A stretch of DNA of 58,311 bases, taken from JAOUEE01 sp051011595. GTDB taxonomy: Bacteria; Actinomycetota; Acidimicrobiia; Acidimicrobiales; SHLQ01. The notes under the pieces are model-generated. The model saw only the letters and a program-made list of their open reading frames with translations. It was not told the DNA's origin and made no database searches. Every line of letters begins with the position of its first letter. The first letter of the stretch is position 1. Positions 41,481-49,467 of the stretch are shown piece after piece. The stretch spans positions 1-58,311 of the forward strand of contig JBPCTQ010000065.1 in assembly GCA_051011595.1 (NCBI GenBank). Direction: 5' to 3'. A program made the translations under genes and the position numbers.

Positions 41481-42385
41481 TGCGGGTTCGGTCACCGATC
41501 GGGGGGCTGTCGTTCCCGTACCGAGCCGGCACCACTCCCGCAGGTGTCGACCCGGCCCCCTCCCGGGGCCGTTTGGGCGCCGACTACGACACCGACTGGG
41601 CTCGCCGCCCATCGGCCCGGGTGGCGCGGGCCGCGATGGTCGAAGGAGTGATGCGACCGGTGGTGGCGGCGCTGGCTGCACCCCGGCGACGCGGGGCCGA
41701 TCGACTCGACGACCTCGACGGGCCCGTGTTGTTCGCCGCCAACCACCACAGCCACGTCGACACGCCGGTGCTGCTCACCTCCATCCCGGTGCGGTTCCGC
41801 CGGCAGCTGATCGTGGGCGCCGCCGCCGACTATTTCTTCGGCAACCACGTCACCGGAGCGATCTCGGCGCTCACCATCGGTGCCATTCCCATCGAACGCA
41901 CCAAGGTGGGTCGCAAGTCGGCCGATCTGGCAGCCGAGCTCATCGACGACGGACACAGCATGTTGCTGTACCCCGAGGGCGGTCGCAGCCCCGACGGATG
42001 GGGCCAGCCCTTCCGGGGCGGTGCCGCCTATCTCGCGGCCCGTTGTTCGGTACCGGTGGTGCCGGTGCACATCGAAGGAACCGGCCGCATCCTGCCCAAG
42101 GGCCGAAACCGCCCGAAACCGGCGGTCACCACCGTCACCTTCGGACACCCCCTGTCCCCCACCGAAGACGAACGGTCGGCTCGATTCGCGGCCCGGTTGG
42201 AGGCGGCGGTGGCCGAGCTGGCCGACGAGGCGTCGAGCGATTGGTACTCGGCCCGGCAGCGGGCCCATGCCGGCTCGACACCCTCACTGCATGGTCCCGA
42301 TGCCGGTGCGTGGCGCAGGGTGTGGGCCCTCGGCGACCGCGATTCCCGACGTCGGCGAGCCAAACGGCGCTGGCCCGAGCTCTAG
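41480..42385 (+). CDS. Lysophospholipid acyltransferase (PlsC-like)
   Basis: 301 residues from ATG 41480, whose A is the last base of the previous stop (TGATG); GTG 41477 is also in frame. Motif I NHHSHVDTP has the Hx4D catalytic pair, and motif III is YPEGGRSPDG. In between are IGAIPIERTKVGRKSAD and, later, VVPVHIEGTGRI. These are the standard LPLAT/PlsC features for transferring an acyl group to a lysophosphatidate or other lipid hydroxyl. As the last gene of the operon it probably uses an acyl product or substrate of the reductase-HAD protein. Confidence 0.9.
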   Translation: MRVRSPIGGLSFPYRAGTTPAGVDPAPSRGRLGADYDTDWARRPSARVARAAMVEGVMRPVVAALAAPRRRGADRLDDLDGPVLFAANHHSHVDTPVLLTSIPVRFRRQLIVGAAADYFFGNHVTGAISALTIGAIPIERTKVGRKSADLAAELIDDGHSMLLYPEGGRSPDGWGQPFRGGAAYLAARCSVPVVPVHIEGTGRILPKGRNRPKPAVTTVTFGHPLSPTEDERSARFAARLEAAVAELADEASSDWYSARQRAHAGSTPSLHGPDAGAWRRVWALGDRDSRRRRAKRRWPEL

Positions 42386-42391
42386 ACAGGT

Positions 42392-42994
42392 TCAGCCGTC
42401 GGCTCGGTGGGGTGCACAGGTGTCGATGGCATCGGCCTCGGCCCCAGCCACCTCGGCGGTGGGAACCGCACCCAGGTCGAGACCGGCCTTGCCGAACCGG
42501 CGGAACAAGAAGTCGATGATGCACTGGGCCTCGGTGAGCTCGAAGCCCCGAGTGATGGTGAGATCGTCGAGGGCCTGATCACGGAGCTCGGCCACGTCGG
42601 CGGCCAGCGGACCGGCGTCGAACCCGTACAGGGCCGCCCAAGCGATGAGCTCTTCGTCGGTCATCTCGGTGAGGGCGTCGTTGAGGTCGCGTTCGGTCAG
42701 CTCGCCGAAGCCGATCGACTCGTCGAGCTGGAGGGGTTCGTCGGCGGTCAGGCGGCACCCGCTCGACACCTGGTACAAGGTGTCGAGATGCTCCGGCGAC
42801 AAGTCGGCACTCGACGACAAGGCGTCGGGACCGATTGCCTCGATGGTGGCGTCCACGTAACAGGTGGCCTCTTCGACGGACCACCCCGCCCCCTGGAGCT
42901 CGGCAATGGCTTCGTCGCGCCCGGAGTCGCCGCCGCAGCCGGCGACCAGCAGGGTCAGCCCGAACAGCAAGGACGCGAAAAGACGAGGTGACAC
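42392..42994 (-). CDS. Lipoprotein of unknown function
   Basis: 200 residues from GTG 42994. The signal ends in a lipobox LVAGC (Cys20). The mature part is acidic and helical, with a repeated pattern (AIAELQGAGWSVEEATCYVD near 29-48; GFELTEAQCIIDFLFRRFG near 150-168), in which a cysteine follows an EEA/TEAQ segment, suggesting two related helical units. Four cysteines (TCYVD, SGCRL, QCIID, TCAPH) may make two disulfides. No known domain. The GAGGAAG upstream is unusually close to the GTG. Confidence 0.65.
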   Translation of the reverse strand: MSPRLFASLLFGLTLLVAGCGGDSGRDEAIAELQGAGWSVEEATCYVDATIEAIGPDALSSSADLSPEHLDTLYQVSSGCRLTADEPLQLDESIGFGELTERDLNDALTEMTDEELIAWAALYGFDAGPLAADVAELRDQALDDLTITRGFELTEAQCIIDFLFRRFGKAGLDLGAVPTAEVAGAEADAIDTCAPHRADG

Positions 42995-43036
42995 CTTCCT
43001 CGAATCGGCCTGGACGAGCCCGCCTTGAGCGCCGGG

Positions 43037-43771
43037 CTACTCGACGAGGCGCAGGCCGCTGGGTTCCATCGACGAGCTGACATGAGGAAGGTCGGCCACG
43101 AACTCGGTGAGGTGACCGGGAAAGACGTGCTCGCTCATCAGCACCGGACGCTCATCGGCGTCGGTGGTGGTGCGGCGACACACCAGCACCGGCGACCCGA
43201 CCGGTACGGCCAGCAGTTCGGCGTCCTCGTCGCCGGCCGCCTGCGCACCGATGGTCTGCACGGCCCCGCCCCACGAGACGTCGAGCAGATCGATGAACGG
43301 AGCAGCTTCCACATCGGCACGCGACAACGACGATCCCAGGGCCTCGGGGCACCACACCGTGATGCGGGCGAAAGGCCGACCATCGGCCAGATGCAGCCGC
43401 CGAACCTCGAGCACGGTGGCGGCGTTCAGCACGGCGGCCACCGCGGGTGGGGCCGAGACGAACGCGAATCCGGTGACCTGGCGTTCCGACGCTCGCTGTG
43501 ACGCGGCCAGATGGGACTCGAGGGTGTCGAGGCGGGCCAGCGTCTGCTGCAGCGGCACCGCCGGCACGAACCACCCGAACCCTTGTCGGGAGTCGACCAG
43601 GCGACGGTCACGGAGTGATTCCAATGCTTTGCGGACGGTGACCCGACTGGCGTCGAACTCGGCGGTCAACTCCGACTCCGACGGCAACACCTGCCCCGGC
43701 TCGTACCGGCCGGACTCGATCCGCTCCCGCACGACATCGGCGATTTCTCGATAACGAATGGTGCGGGCCAT
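43037..43771 (-). CDS. GntR-family regulator (HutC subfamily)
   Basis: 244 residues from ATG 43771. The winged-helix domain reads YREIADVVRERIESGRYEPG, then LPSESELTAEFDASRVTVRK and ALESLRDRRLVDSRQGFGWF, the GntR signature. The C-terminal UTRA-like ligand domain follows (EVRRLHLADGRPFARITVWC, VLVCRRTTTDADERPVLMSE). It is divergent from aconitase, with starts 115 bp apart, and inverted repeats lie over the aconitase promoter. It is therefore likely to repress or tune aconitase and itself. Many actinobacteria instead control acn with the TetR protein AcnR, so this GntR partner is notable. Confidence 0.88.
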   Translation of the reverse strand: MARTIRYREIADVVRERIESGRYEPGQVLPSESELTAEFDASRVTVRKALESLRDRRLVDSRQGFGWFVPAVPLQQTLARLDTLESHLAASQRASERQVTGFAFVSAPPAVAAVLNAATVLEVRRLHLADGRPFARITVWCPEALGSSLSRADVEAAPFIDLLDVSWGGAVQTIGAQAAGDEDAELLAVPVGSPVLVCRRTTTDADERPVLMSEHVFPGHLTEFVADLPHVSSSMEPSGLRLVE

Positions 43772-43796
43772 CGGTCCTTTGTAGCAAACAGCGGGA

Positions 43797-43822
43797 CTTG
43801 TATCAAACTTGACTACTACAAG
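43797..43822. promoter_or_regulatory. Candidate GntR operator over the aconitase promoter
   Basis: CTTGTA (43797-43802) and TACAAG (43817-43822) are perfect inverted arms with a 14-base spacer, flanking the -35 element of the aconitase promoter. A wider pair, TTGTAG (43779-43784) and CTACAA (43831-43836), brackets the region. The position suits repression by the divergent GntR protein. Confidence 0.5.
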
Positions 43823-43837
43823 CACAGACGCTACAAC
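43809..43837 (+). promoter_or_regulatory. Sigma-70-type promoter for aconitase
   Basis: TTGACT (43809-43814) and TACAAC (43832-43837) are separated by 17 bases, close to the vegetative consensus. Transcription should begin near 43844, about 43 bases before the ATG at 43887. Confidence 0.65.
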
Positions 43838-43886
43838 TTCGGGTAGAACAACACCAGGACCCATTCCCCCCACCGAGGACTCCGCC

Positions 43887-46160
43887 ATGGCCGTCTACGC
43901 CAACACCCCCATCGAGCTCATCCAGAACGTCTACGCCACATTGGGCGACCGTCTGGCTGCCGGGCGCCAGAAGCTCGGTCGACCGCTCACCCTGGCCGAG
44001 AAGATCCTGGTGAACCACCTCGACGCGGCCGACCAGGAGCTCGAGCGGGGCGAGTCCTATGTCGACCTGCGGCCCGATCGGGTTGCCATGCAGGATGCCA
44101 CCGCTCAGATGGCCTGGCTGCAGTTCATGACCGCCGGTCTCGACGAGGTGCAGGTTCCCACCACCACACACTGCGACCATCTCATCCAGGCGCGCGACGA
44201 CGGCAAACGCGATCTACTGGCGGCGGTCGAGAACAACGAAGAGGTGTACGACTTCCTCGAGTCGGTGTGCGCCAAGTACGGGGCCGGTTTCTGGAAACCG
44301 GGCAGCGGCATCATCCACCAGGTGGTGCTCGAGAACTACGCCTTCCCCGGCGGCATGATGATCGGCACCGACAGCCACACCCCCAACGCCGGTGGCCTGG
44401 GCATGATCGCCATCGGTGTCGGCGGCGCCGACGCGGTCGATGTGATGACCGGCTTTGCCTGGAACGTCAAGTGGCCCAAGGCCATCGGTGTGCACCTCAC
44501 CGGCGAACTGAACGGCTGGTCGTCCCCCAAGGACGTGATCCTCAAGGTGGCCGAGATCCTCACCGTGAAGGGTGGCACCGGCGCCATCGTCGAATACTTC
44601 GGGCCTGGAGCCAACAGTCTCAGTGCCACCGGGAAAGCCACCATCTGCAATATGGGAGCCGAGATCGGCGCCACCACCTCGCTGTTCGGCTACGACGACG
44701 CCACGGCCCGGTACCTCAAGGCCACCGGTCGCGAAGAAATCGCCGACGCCGCCAACGCGGTGGCCCACGACCTTCGCGCCGACGACGAGGTGCTGGCCGA
44801 TCCGTCCCGGTTCTACGACCAGGTGATCGAGATCGACCTGTCGACGCTGCGCCCCCACATCAACGGACCCCACACCCCCGACCTGGCCCGCGAGGTGTCG
44901 GCGCTGGGCGACGAGGCTCGAGCCCAGGGTTGGCCACTCGAGGTCAGCGCGGCACTTGTCGGTAGTTGCACCAACTCGAGCTACGAAGACATCACCCGCG
45001 CCGCTTCGATCCTTCGCGACGCGGCGGCCAAAGGGCTCACGGTGAACGCCCCGCTGATGATCACTCCGGGTTCGGAGCAGGTTCGGGCCACCATCGAACG
45101 CGACGGACTGCTCGCCGACTTCGAGGCGGCCGGCGCCACCGTGCTGGCCAATGCCTGCGGCCCCTGCATTGGCCAATGGGACCGCAAAGACGTCGAGGAC
45201 GGCACCGCCAACAGCATCGTCACCTCCTACAACCGCAACTTTCCGAAACGCAATGACGGTTATGCGAGCACCCTGGCCTTCGTGACCTCACCCGAAACGG
45301 TGGTGGCGTTGGCCCTGGCCGGCAGCCTCGACTTCGATCCGGTGAACGGCAGCCTGGTCAACGACGACGGCGACTCGGTCACCCTGGCCGAGCCGGTGGG
45401 TGTCGAGCTGCCTCCGGGCGGCTTCGACGAGGGCGAAAGCGGTTTCATCGCTCCGCCCGACAACGGCGGCGCCATCGAGGTGCGGGTCTCCCCCACCAGC
45501 GACCGGCTGCAGGTGCTCACCCCGTTCCCGGCGTGGGACGGCAACGACTACGCCGACATGCCCGTGCTGCTCAAGGCCCAGGGCAAGTGCACCACCGACC
45601 ACATCTCCATGGCCGGCCCGTGGCTCAAGTACCGCGGTCACCTCGAGAACATCTCGGGCAATCTGTACCTGGGTGCGGTCAACGCCTTCGGTGGTGAGGT
45701 CGGCACCGGCAAGGATCAACTCGACGGCGAACGACGGTCGTACCCCGACATCGCCCGCAACTACCACGAGAACGGCGTGAGCTGGGTGGCCGTGGGTGAC
45801 GAGAACATGGGTGAGGGTTCCTCCCGCGAACATGCGGCCATGGAGCCGAGGTTCCGTGGCGCCCGGGTGGTCATCGCCCGCTCCTTCGCCCGCATCCACG
45901 AGACCAACCTCAAGAAGCAGGGCATCCTGCCGCTCACCTTCGCCGATCCGGCCGACTACGAGAAGGTGCAAGAAGACGACCGGGTGGCCGTGAAAGGGCT
46001 GGCCGACCTGGCGCCCGATGCCGAGGTGACCGTGGTGCTCACCCACGGCGACGGCAGCACCGACCAGATCTCGACCCGACACACGTTGAGCGACGATCAG
46101 ATCGGCTGGTTCCGGGCCGGCAGTGCCCTGAACGTCATCCGCCAGCGCACCGGCGGCTGA
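43887..46160 (+). CDS. acn: Aconitate hydratase
   Basis: 757 residues from ATG 43887, with GAGGA 8 bases upstream. The three cluster cysteines are C361 (GSCTNSS), C424 and C427 (CGPCIGQW). Other signatures are GTDSHTPNAGGLGM and, in the swivelling C-terminal domain, GEGSSREHAAMEPRF. The length of about 757 and the motif set suit the mitochondrial-type aconitase rather than the longer IRP/AcnA form (about 890). It isomerises citrate to isocitrate in the TCA cycle using a 4Fe-4S cluster. Citrate synthase is encoded at 52667. The divergent GntR gene is the likely regulator. Confidence 0.95.
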   Translation: MAVYANTPIELIQNVYATLGDRLAAGRQKLGRPLTLAEKILVNHLDAADQELERGESYVDLRPDRVAMQDATAQMAWLQFMTAGLDEVQVPTTTHCDHLIQARDDGKRDLLAAVENNEEVYDFLESVCAKYGAGFWKPGSGIIHQVVLENYAFPGGMMIGTDSHTPNAGGLGMIAIGVGGADAVDVMTGFAWNVKWPKAIGVHLTGELNGWSSPKDVILKVAEILTVKGGTGAIVEYFGPGANSLSATGKATICNMGAEIGATTSLFGYDDATARYLKATGREEIADAANAVAHDLRADDEVLADPSRFYDQVIEIDLSTLRPHINGPHTPDLAREVSALGDEARAQGWPLEVSAALVGSCTNSSYEDITRAASILRDAAAKGLTVNAPLMITPGSEQVRATIERDGLLADFEAAGATVLANACGPCIGQWDRKDVEDGTANSIVTSYNRNFPKRNDGYASTLAFVTSPETVVALALAGSLDFDPVNGSLVNDDGDSVTLAEPVGVELPPGGFDEGESGFIAPPDNGGAIEVRVSPTSDRLQVLTPFPAWDGNDYADMPVLLKAQGKCTTDHISMAGPWLKYRGHLENISGNLYLGAVNAFGGEVGTGKDQLDGERRSYPDIARNYHENGVSWVAVGDENMGEGSSREHAAMEPRFRGARVVIARSFARIHETNLKKQGILPLTFADPADYEKVQEDDRVAVKGLADLAPDAEVTVVLTHGDGSTDQISTRHTLSDDQIGWFRAGSALNVIRQRTGG

Positions 46161-46187
46161 AGGTCGCCCCGGTTCGCACCCGGAGTT

Positions 46188-47759
46188 TCAGAGGGCGAAC
46201 AGGTTGCTGCAACCGTCGCCCGACCACATCGACTCGATGATGTCATCGTCGGCGCCACCGGAAGTGATGCCCACGATGGTGCCGCCCGGTTCGTTGATCA
46301 CCAGGATGAAGTTGTCGAGACCGCCACCGGCAGGCTCGAGGCTGACGTCGTCGTAGGCCGAACCGACGTCGGCCACGGTCGAGCCCACTCCGATACCGGC
46401 GCCGGTCACGTACTCGAGGTCCTCACCCAGCGACGACCACACGTTCCACTGCCCCACCGATTGGGTGGCGTCGTCGAGCAGCACCAGCTGGAGTGTGCCC
46501 CAGGTGACCAGGCGGACCTCGGGTGTGGCGCAGGCCTCTCGGGCAATGAAGCCCGAGTCGTCATCGGGATCACCCAGGGCCAGGATCAGGGTGGACACGG
46601 CAAAGGCGCCGTCGGCCCCGATGGCGATCGATGTGGCCACTCCATCGGGATCGATGATGATCTCACCCGGCTCGACCACGACCTCTACGGGCGGCGCCTC
46701 CGTGGTGGTCGTCGGCGCAATGGTCGTGGTGGTGGTTGTTGTTGTCGTGGTTGTCGTGGTGGTGCTGGTAGTGGTGGTCGACGTGGTGCTGGTGGTCGTC
46801 GGCGCAATGGTTGTTGTCGTGGTCGACGCCGAGGTGGTGGTGGCCAGCACCGACGAGGTCGTCGGCACCGACGTGGTGGAGGTCGACGTGCGCACGTCGT
46901 CACCCCCATCGCCGTCGTTGAGCAACACCACGATCAGCGCCAACAGGAGCACCAGGGCAAACACACCGAGGCCGACGGCCCACCGAAGTCCCCGATTGTC
47001 GTCGCCGGGCGGCGGCGGCGGCTCAGTGGGCGGCGGGCCCGCCGGCGGGGGTGGCGGCGGCACTGTGGGCATCGCCTGGGTGGAGGGCGGCGGCGTGGCG
47101 ACCGGTTCGTCGAACACCGACCGCGGGCCGTCGGACGGATACTCCGGTGTCGAGGGGATGGGGGTGTCGGGCAGTGGCCCGGCGATGTCTTCCAGGGTGA
47201 TGAGGGAGGGCACCGCGTCGGCGACCGGTATGGCCGTCGTGCTGTCGAGGGCCACCGCGCTGGCGGCCATGATGGCGGCGCCGTACCCCACTGCTCGGAC
47301 CGGACGGTCCGAGCGCCCGCTCACGTCTCGGTAGGCGTCGGCCGCCGCACCCGCGGACACGCGCTCGAACGATCGCAGGCCGGCCTGGCGGGCAGCCTCG
47401 CTCAGCGCTCGGGTCTTGGCTGCCGGCCAGTCGTCGGGGTGGGCGAGCATCACCAGCTCGGGAGCCGCTCCCCGACTCTCGACAACCGACGACTGCACCG
47501 CGGCGAGCAGGGCCGCCATGGCTGCGATCGCCTCGTCGGACGTTCCCAGTCCACCCGCCGGATCAGGGTCGAAGCGGCCCGCCCCACCGGTGGCGGCCAC
47601 CGCATCGTCGCCGACCGAGACCACTCCGTCGTCGCCGTGGTGCACCGCCGCCAACAGCCCCTCGCCGTCGTGTAACCGGACCCACGACACGCGACCGTCC
47701 TCGACCACCGCGGCCCGGAGGCGCTCCTGTCCGACCTCGATGGCCAACCGGTACGTCAT
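46188..47759 (-). CDS. Hsp70/actin-fold-like membrane protein with Thr-rich linker
   Basis: 523 residues from ATG 47759. The first 180 residues look like a degenerate Hsp70/actin-type ATPase lobe (YRLAIEVGQERLRAAVVEDG; VMLAHPDDWPAAKTRALSEA). A Pro-rich segment (STQAMPTVPPPPPPAGPP) leads to one transmembrane helix (WAVGLGVFALVLLLALIVVL, about 262-282). Outside, a tract of about 60 residues is almost all Thr and Ser, followed by a globular C-terminal domain with two cysteines (REACATPE, GDGCSNLF). The layout resembles actinobacterial cytoplasmic-sensor/surface proteins with a glycosylatable linker. Function is unknown. Confidence 0.65.
   Translation of the reverse strand: MTYRLAIEVGQERLRAAVVEDGRVSWVRLHDGEGLLAAVHHGDDGVVSVGDDAVAATGGAGRFDPDPAGGLGTSDEAIAAMAALLAAVQSSVVESRGAAPELVMLAHPDDWPAAKTRALSEAARQAGLRSFERVSAGAAADAYRDVSGRSDRPVRAVGYGAAIMAASAVALDSTTAIPVADAVPSLITLEDIAGPLPDTPIPSTPEYPSDGPRSVFDEPVATPPPSTQAMPTVPPPPPPAGPPPTEPPPPPGDDNRGLRWAVGLGVFALVLLLALIVVLLNDGDGGDDVRTSTSTTSVPTTSSVLATTTSASTTTTTIAPTTTSTTSTTTTSTTTTTTTTTTTTTTIAPTTTTEAPPVEVVVEPGEIIIDPDGVATSIAIGADGAFAVSTLILALGDPDDDSGFIAREACATPEVRLVTWGTLQLVLLDDATQSVGQWNVWSSLGEDLEYVTGAGIGVGSTVADVGSAYDDVSLEPAGGGLDNFILVINEPGGTIVGITSGGADDDIIESMWSGDGCSNLFAL
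46700..46850 (-). repeat. Low-complexity Thr-codon tract
   Basis: On the plus strand this reads as runs of GGT, TGT and GTC triplets that encode Thr on the minus strand. A copy of the unit encoding IAPTTT occurs at each end (near 46708 and 46796), so the tract probably grew by internal duplication. Such tracts are prone to length variation. Confidence 0.7.
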
Positions 47760-47808
47760 GGCGCGAGCCTAGGCTCGGCTCACGTCGGGCTCGTGGCACC
47801 GTCGCCGC

Positions 47809-49224
47809 TCAGGATGAGGTGCGAGCGGCGTCAGGATCGTGGTCGAATCCGGGTGGAAAGGTCCGGGCCAGCTGTTCGGGCGTGGGGTCGACGGATTTAC
47901 CGGCCTCGGGCACCAGGCGGGAGATGGCGGTCATCACCCGTTCGACGTCGGACGCCTCGGCCGACTCCGAACGTTCGAGACCCGGCACCGATTCGCCCAC
48001 CCGCACGAACACCTCGGGCGGATCGAGCACGTTCCACACCGCCGGGAACCGAGCCGACCGAGGCCACACCCGGTCGGTTCCCCACAGTCCGACGGGGATG
48101 ACGGGGGCACCGGTCATGCGAGCCAGGCGGGCCACACCGGGGCGACCCTTCAGCACCGGATCGAAGAAGGCCTGGCCCCGGGGAATGGTGCCCTGGGGCA
48201 TCATCACCACCAGCTCACCCGCCTCGAGCGCGTTGGCGGCCGCCTCGAGCGGTTCGTCCGATCCCGACCCCCGGTCGACCACGATGCCGCCCATGGCCCG
48301 GGCCACGCTGCCGATGATGGGGGCGTCGAACACCTCCTTCTTGCCCAGGAACCGCGCCGGCCGACCGGCCCGACCCAGGGCGAGGGCCATGGCCACGGTG
48401 TCGAAGTAGCTGCGGTGGTTGCCGACCACGATCGCGGGTCCTGACGGGGGGATGTGGTCGGTGCCGGCGATGCGGAACTGGGCGTAGGCGAACAACTCCG
48501 GGCGAGTGACCGCCATGAGCGCCCGCTGGGGCTCGACGCCACCGACCTTGGGCACCCCGGGGGGAACGTCGAAGTACACCGTGGGCCATCCCCGCAGCAG
48601 GGCCACAAACCGCATTCGCGGGTCAGGATTGACCACCACGGGATCACCCACGGCTCCCAACAGCGGCTGGTCGTAGTACGAGTCGCTGTAGGCGTGACTG
48701 GCGGCCAGATCGACGTCGTTGGCCGCCGCCCAGTCCTCGACCGCCGCCAGCTTGCCTCGGCCCCAGACGAAGTGGCCGTCGACGGTGCCGTCGTAGTGGC
48801 CGTCGGAGACCCCGTAACGGGTGGCGATCACGTCGTCGAGCCCGAGGGCCTCACCCAGAGGTGCCGCCACGTCGTACGGCGTGGTGGTGGCCATCACCAC
48901 GGGCCGGCCTGCGGCGCGGTGTTCGGCCATCAGCTGCAGGGCGAACGGCTGCACCCGGGGCACCAACCGGGTGGCGGCATCGTGGCCGGCCGCTCGGACC
49001 GCTTCGACCTCCCACCCTTCGGAGAACTTGACACCCTGGCGGGCCAGCATCATCGACGGTCGGGTCTCACCGATCAGGTCGAACAGCCCGAACACCAGAC
49101 CTTCGCCGGGCACCTTGTTGGCGCTCAGCACACCGGCCGATCGCAGGGCGTCGGAGATGATCGGACCCGACGCCCCGGGCAACAACGTGCGGTCGAGATC
49201 GAAGAAGGCAGCTCCGCGGGCCAT
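47809..49224 (-). CDS. HAD-IB phosphatase-like / PlsC acyltransferase fusion
   Basis: 471 residues from ATG 49224. The N-terminal HAD-IB domain has FFDLDRTLLPG (DxD motif I intact), VMATTTPYDV and YSDSYYDQPLL. From about residue 240 a PlsC domain follows, with GNHRSYFDT as the Hx4D motif and MPQGTIPRG in place of the usual EGxRS. The same architecture occurs in the mycobacterial bifunctional PlsC protein Rv2483c, a putative acyltransferase of phospholipid synthesis. The upstream region carries the 6C-like sRNA on the same strand. It is the second HAD-plus-acyl-lipid gene in the window. Confidence 0.88.
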   Translation of the reverse strand: MARGAAFFDLDRTLLPGASGPIISDALRSAGVLSANKVPGEGLVFGLFDLIGETRPSMMLARQGVKFSEGWEVEAVRAAGHDAATRLVPRVQPFALQLMAEHRAAGRPVVMATTTPYDVAAPLGEALGLDDVIATRYGVSDGHYDGTVDGHFVWGRGKLAAVEDWAAANDVDLAASHAYSDSYYDQPLLGAVGDPVVVNPDPRMRFVALLRGWPTVYFDVPPGVPKVGGVEPQRALMAVTRPELFAYAQFRIAGTDHIPPSGPAIVVGNHRSYFDTVAMALALGRAGRPARFLGKKEVFDAPIIGSVARAMGGIVVDRGSGSDEPLEAAANALEAGELVVMMPQGTIPRGQAFFDPVLKGRPGVARLARMTGAPVIPVGLWGTDRVWPRSARFPAVWNVLDPPEVFVRVGESVPGLERSESAEASDVERVMTAISRLVPEAGKSVDPTPEQLARTFPPGFDHDPDAARTSS

Positions 49225-49280
49225 GTCCGGCACCGTACTCAACCAACACCGGCCGCGGGGAGCGGGGCGACCGGATCCCG

Positions 49281-49397
49281 AACGCGAAACGAGACCGGTG
49301 GGGGAACCGGTCTCGTTTCTCATCGACCTCGACTGATTGGGGGAACCAGGAGGGTCGGACTCCGAACGGATCCGGGGGAAGATCCGTTCGTGTTCTG
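49281..49397 (-). ncRNA. 6C-like small RNA with two C-loop hairpins
   Basis: Read on the minus strand, hairpin 1 has 10-base perfect arms (49381-49390 and 49363-49372) and loop TTCCCCCG. Hairpin 2 has 14-base perfect arms (49306-49319 and 49286-49299) and loop TCCCCC. A third C5 run lies between them. Two stem-loops with C-run loops are the hallmark of the actinobacterial 6C RNA family. A promoter-like pair precedes hairpin 1 at the right distance. The final arm ends in CTCGTTTC, serving as the terminator. The ends are inferred. Confidence 0.65.
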
Positions 49398-49403
49398 AGA
49401 CTC

Positions 49404-49432
49404 AGTATGCCCGGCCGACACACATCTGTCCA
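49404..49432 (-). promoter_or_regulatory. Promoter for the 6C-like RNA
   Basis: On the minus strand TGGACA (49432-49427) and CATACT (49409-49404) are spaced by 17 bases. The start would be near 49397, just before the first hairpin. Confidence 0.55.
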
Positions 49433-49444
49433 ACAGTTACCATC

Positions 49445-49457
49445 GATATCTGATATC
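49445..49457. promoter_or_regulatory. Palindromic site between the LysR gene and the sRNA
   Basis: GATATC-T-GATATC is a 13-base near-perfect palindrome, 10 bases before the LysR start and 13 bases from the sRNA promoter's -35. It is AT-rich in a GC-rich region and could be the LysR protein's own site. Confidence 0.4.
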
Positions 49458-49467
49458 TTTCCTAGAG

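Noticed and set aside
40484..42385. A 633-residue protein including the acyltransferase
   Set aside because: The first 330 residues are an out-of-frame reading of the LarA-like gene, rich in Arg, Pro and His. The true start is the ATG at 41480, touching the previous stop.
46700..46850. CRISPR-like or tandem-repeat array
   Set aside because: The repeats are codon-sized and in frame with a Thr-rich protein linker; there are no spacers.
49286..49319. Strong hairpin read as a terminator on the plus strand
   Set aside because: It lies upstream of both divergent genes, so no plus-strand gene ends here; together with the second C-loop hairpin it fits a minus-strand small RNA.
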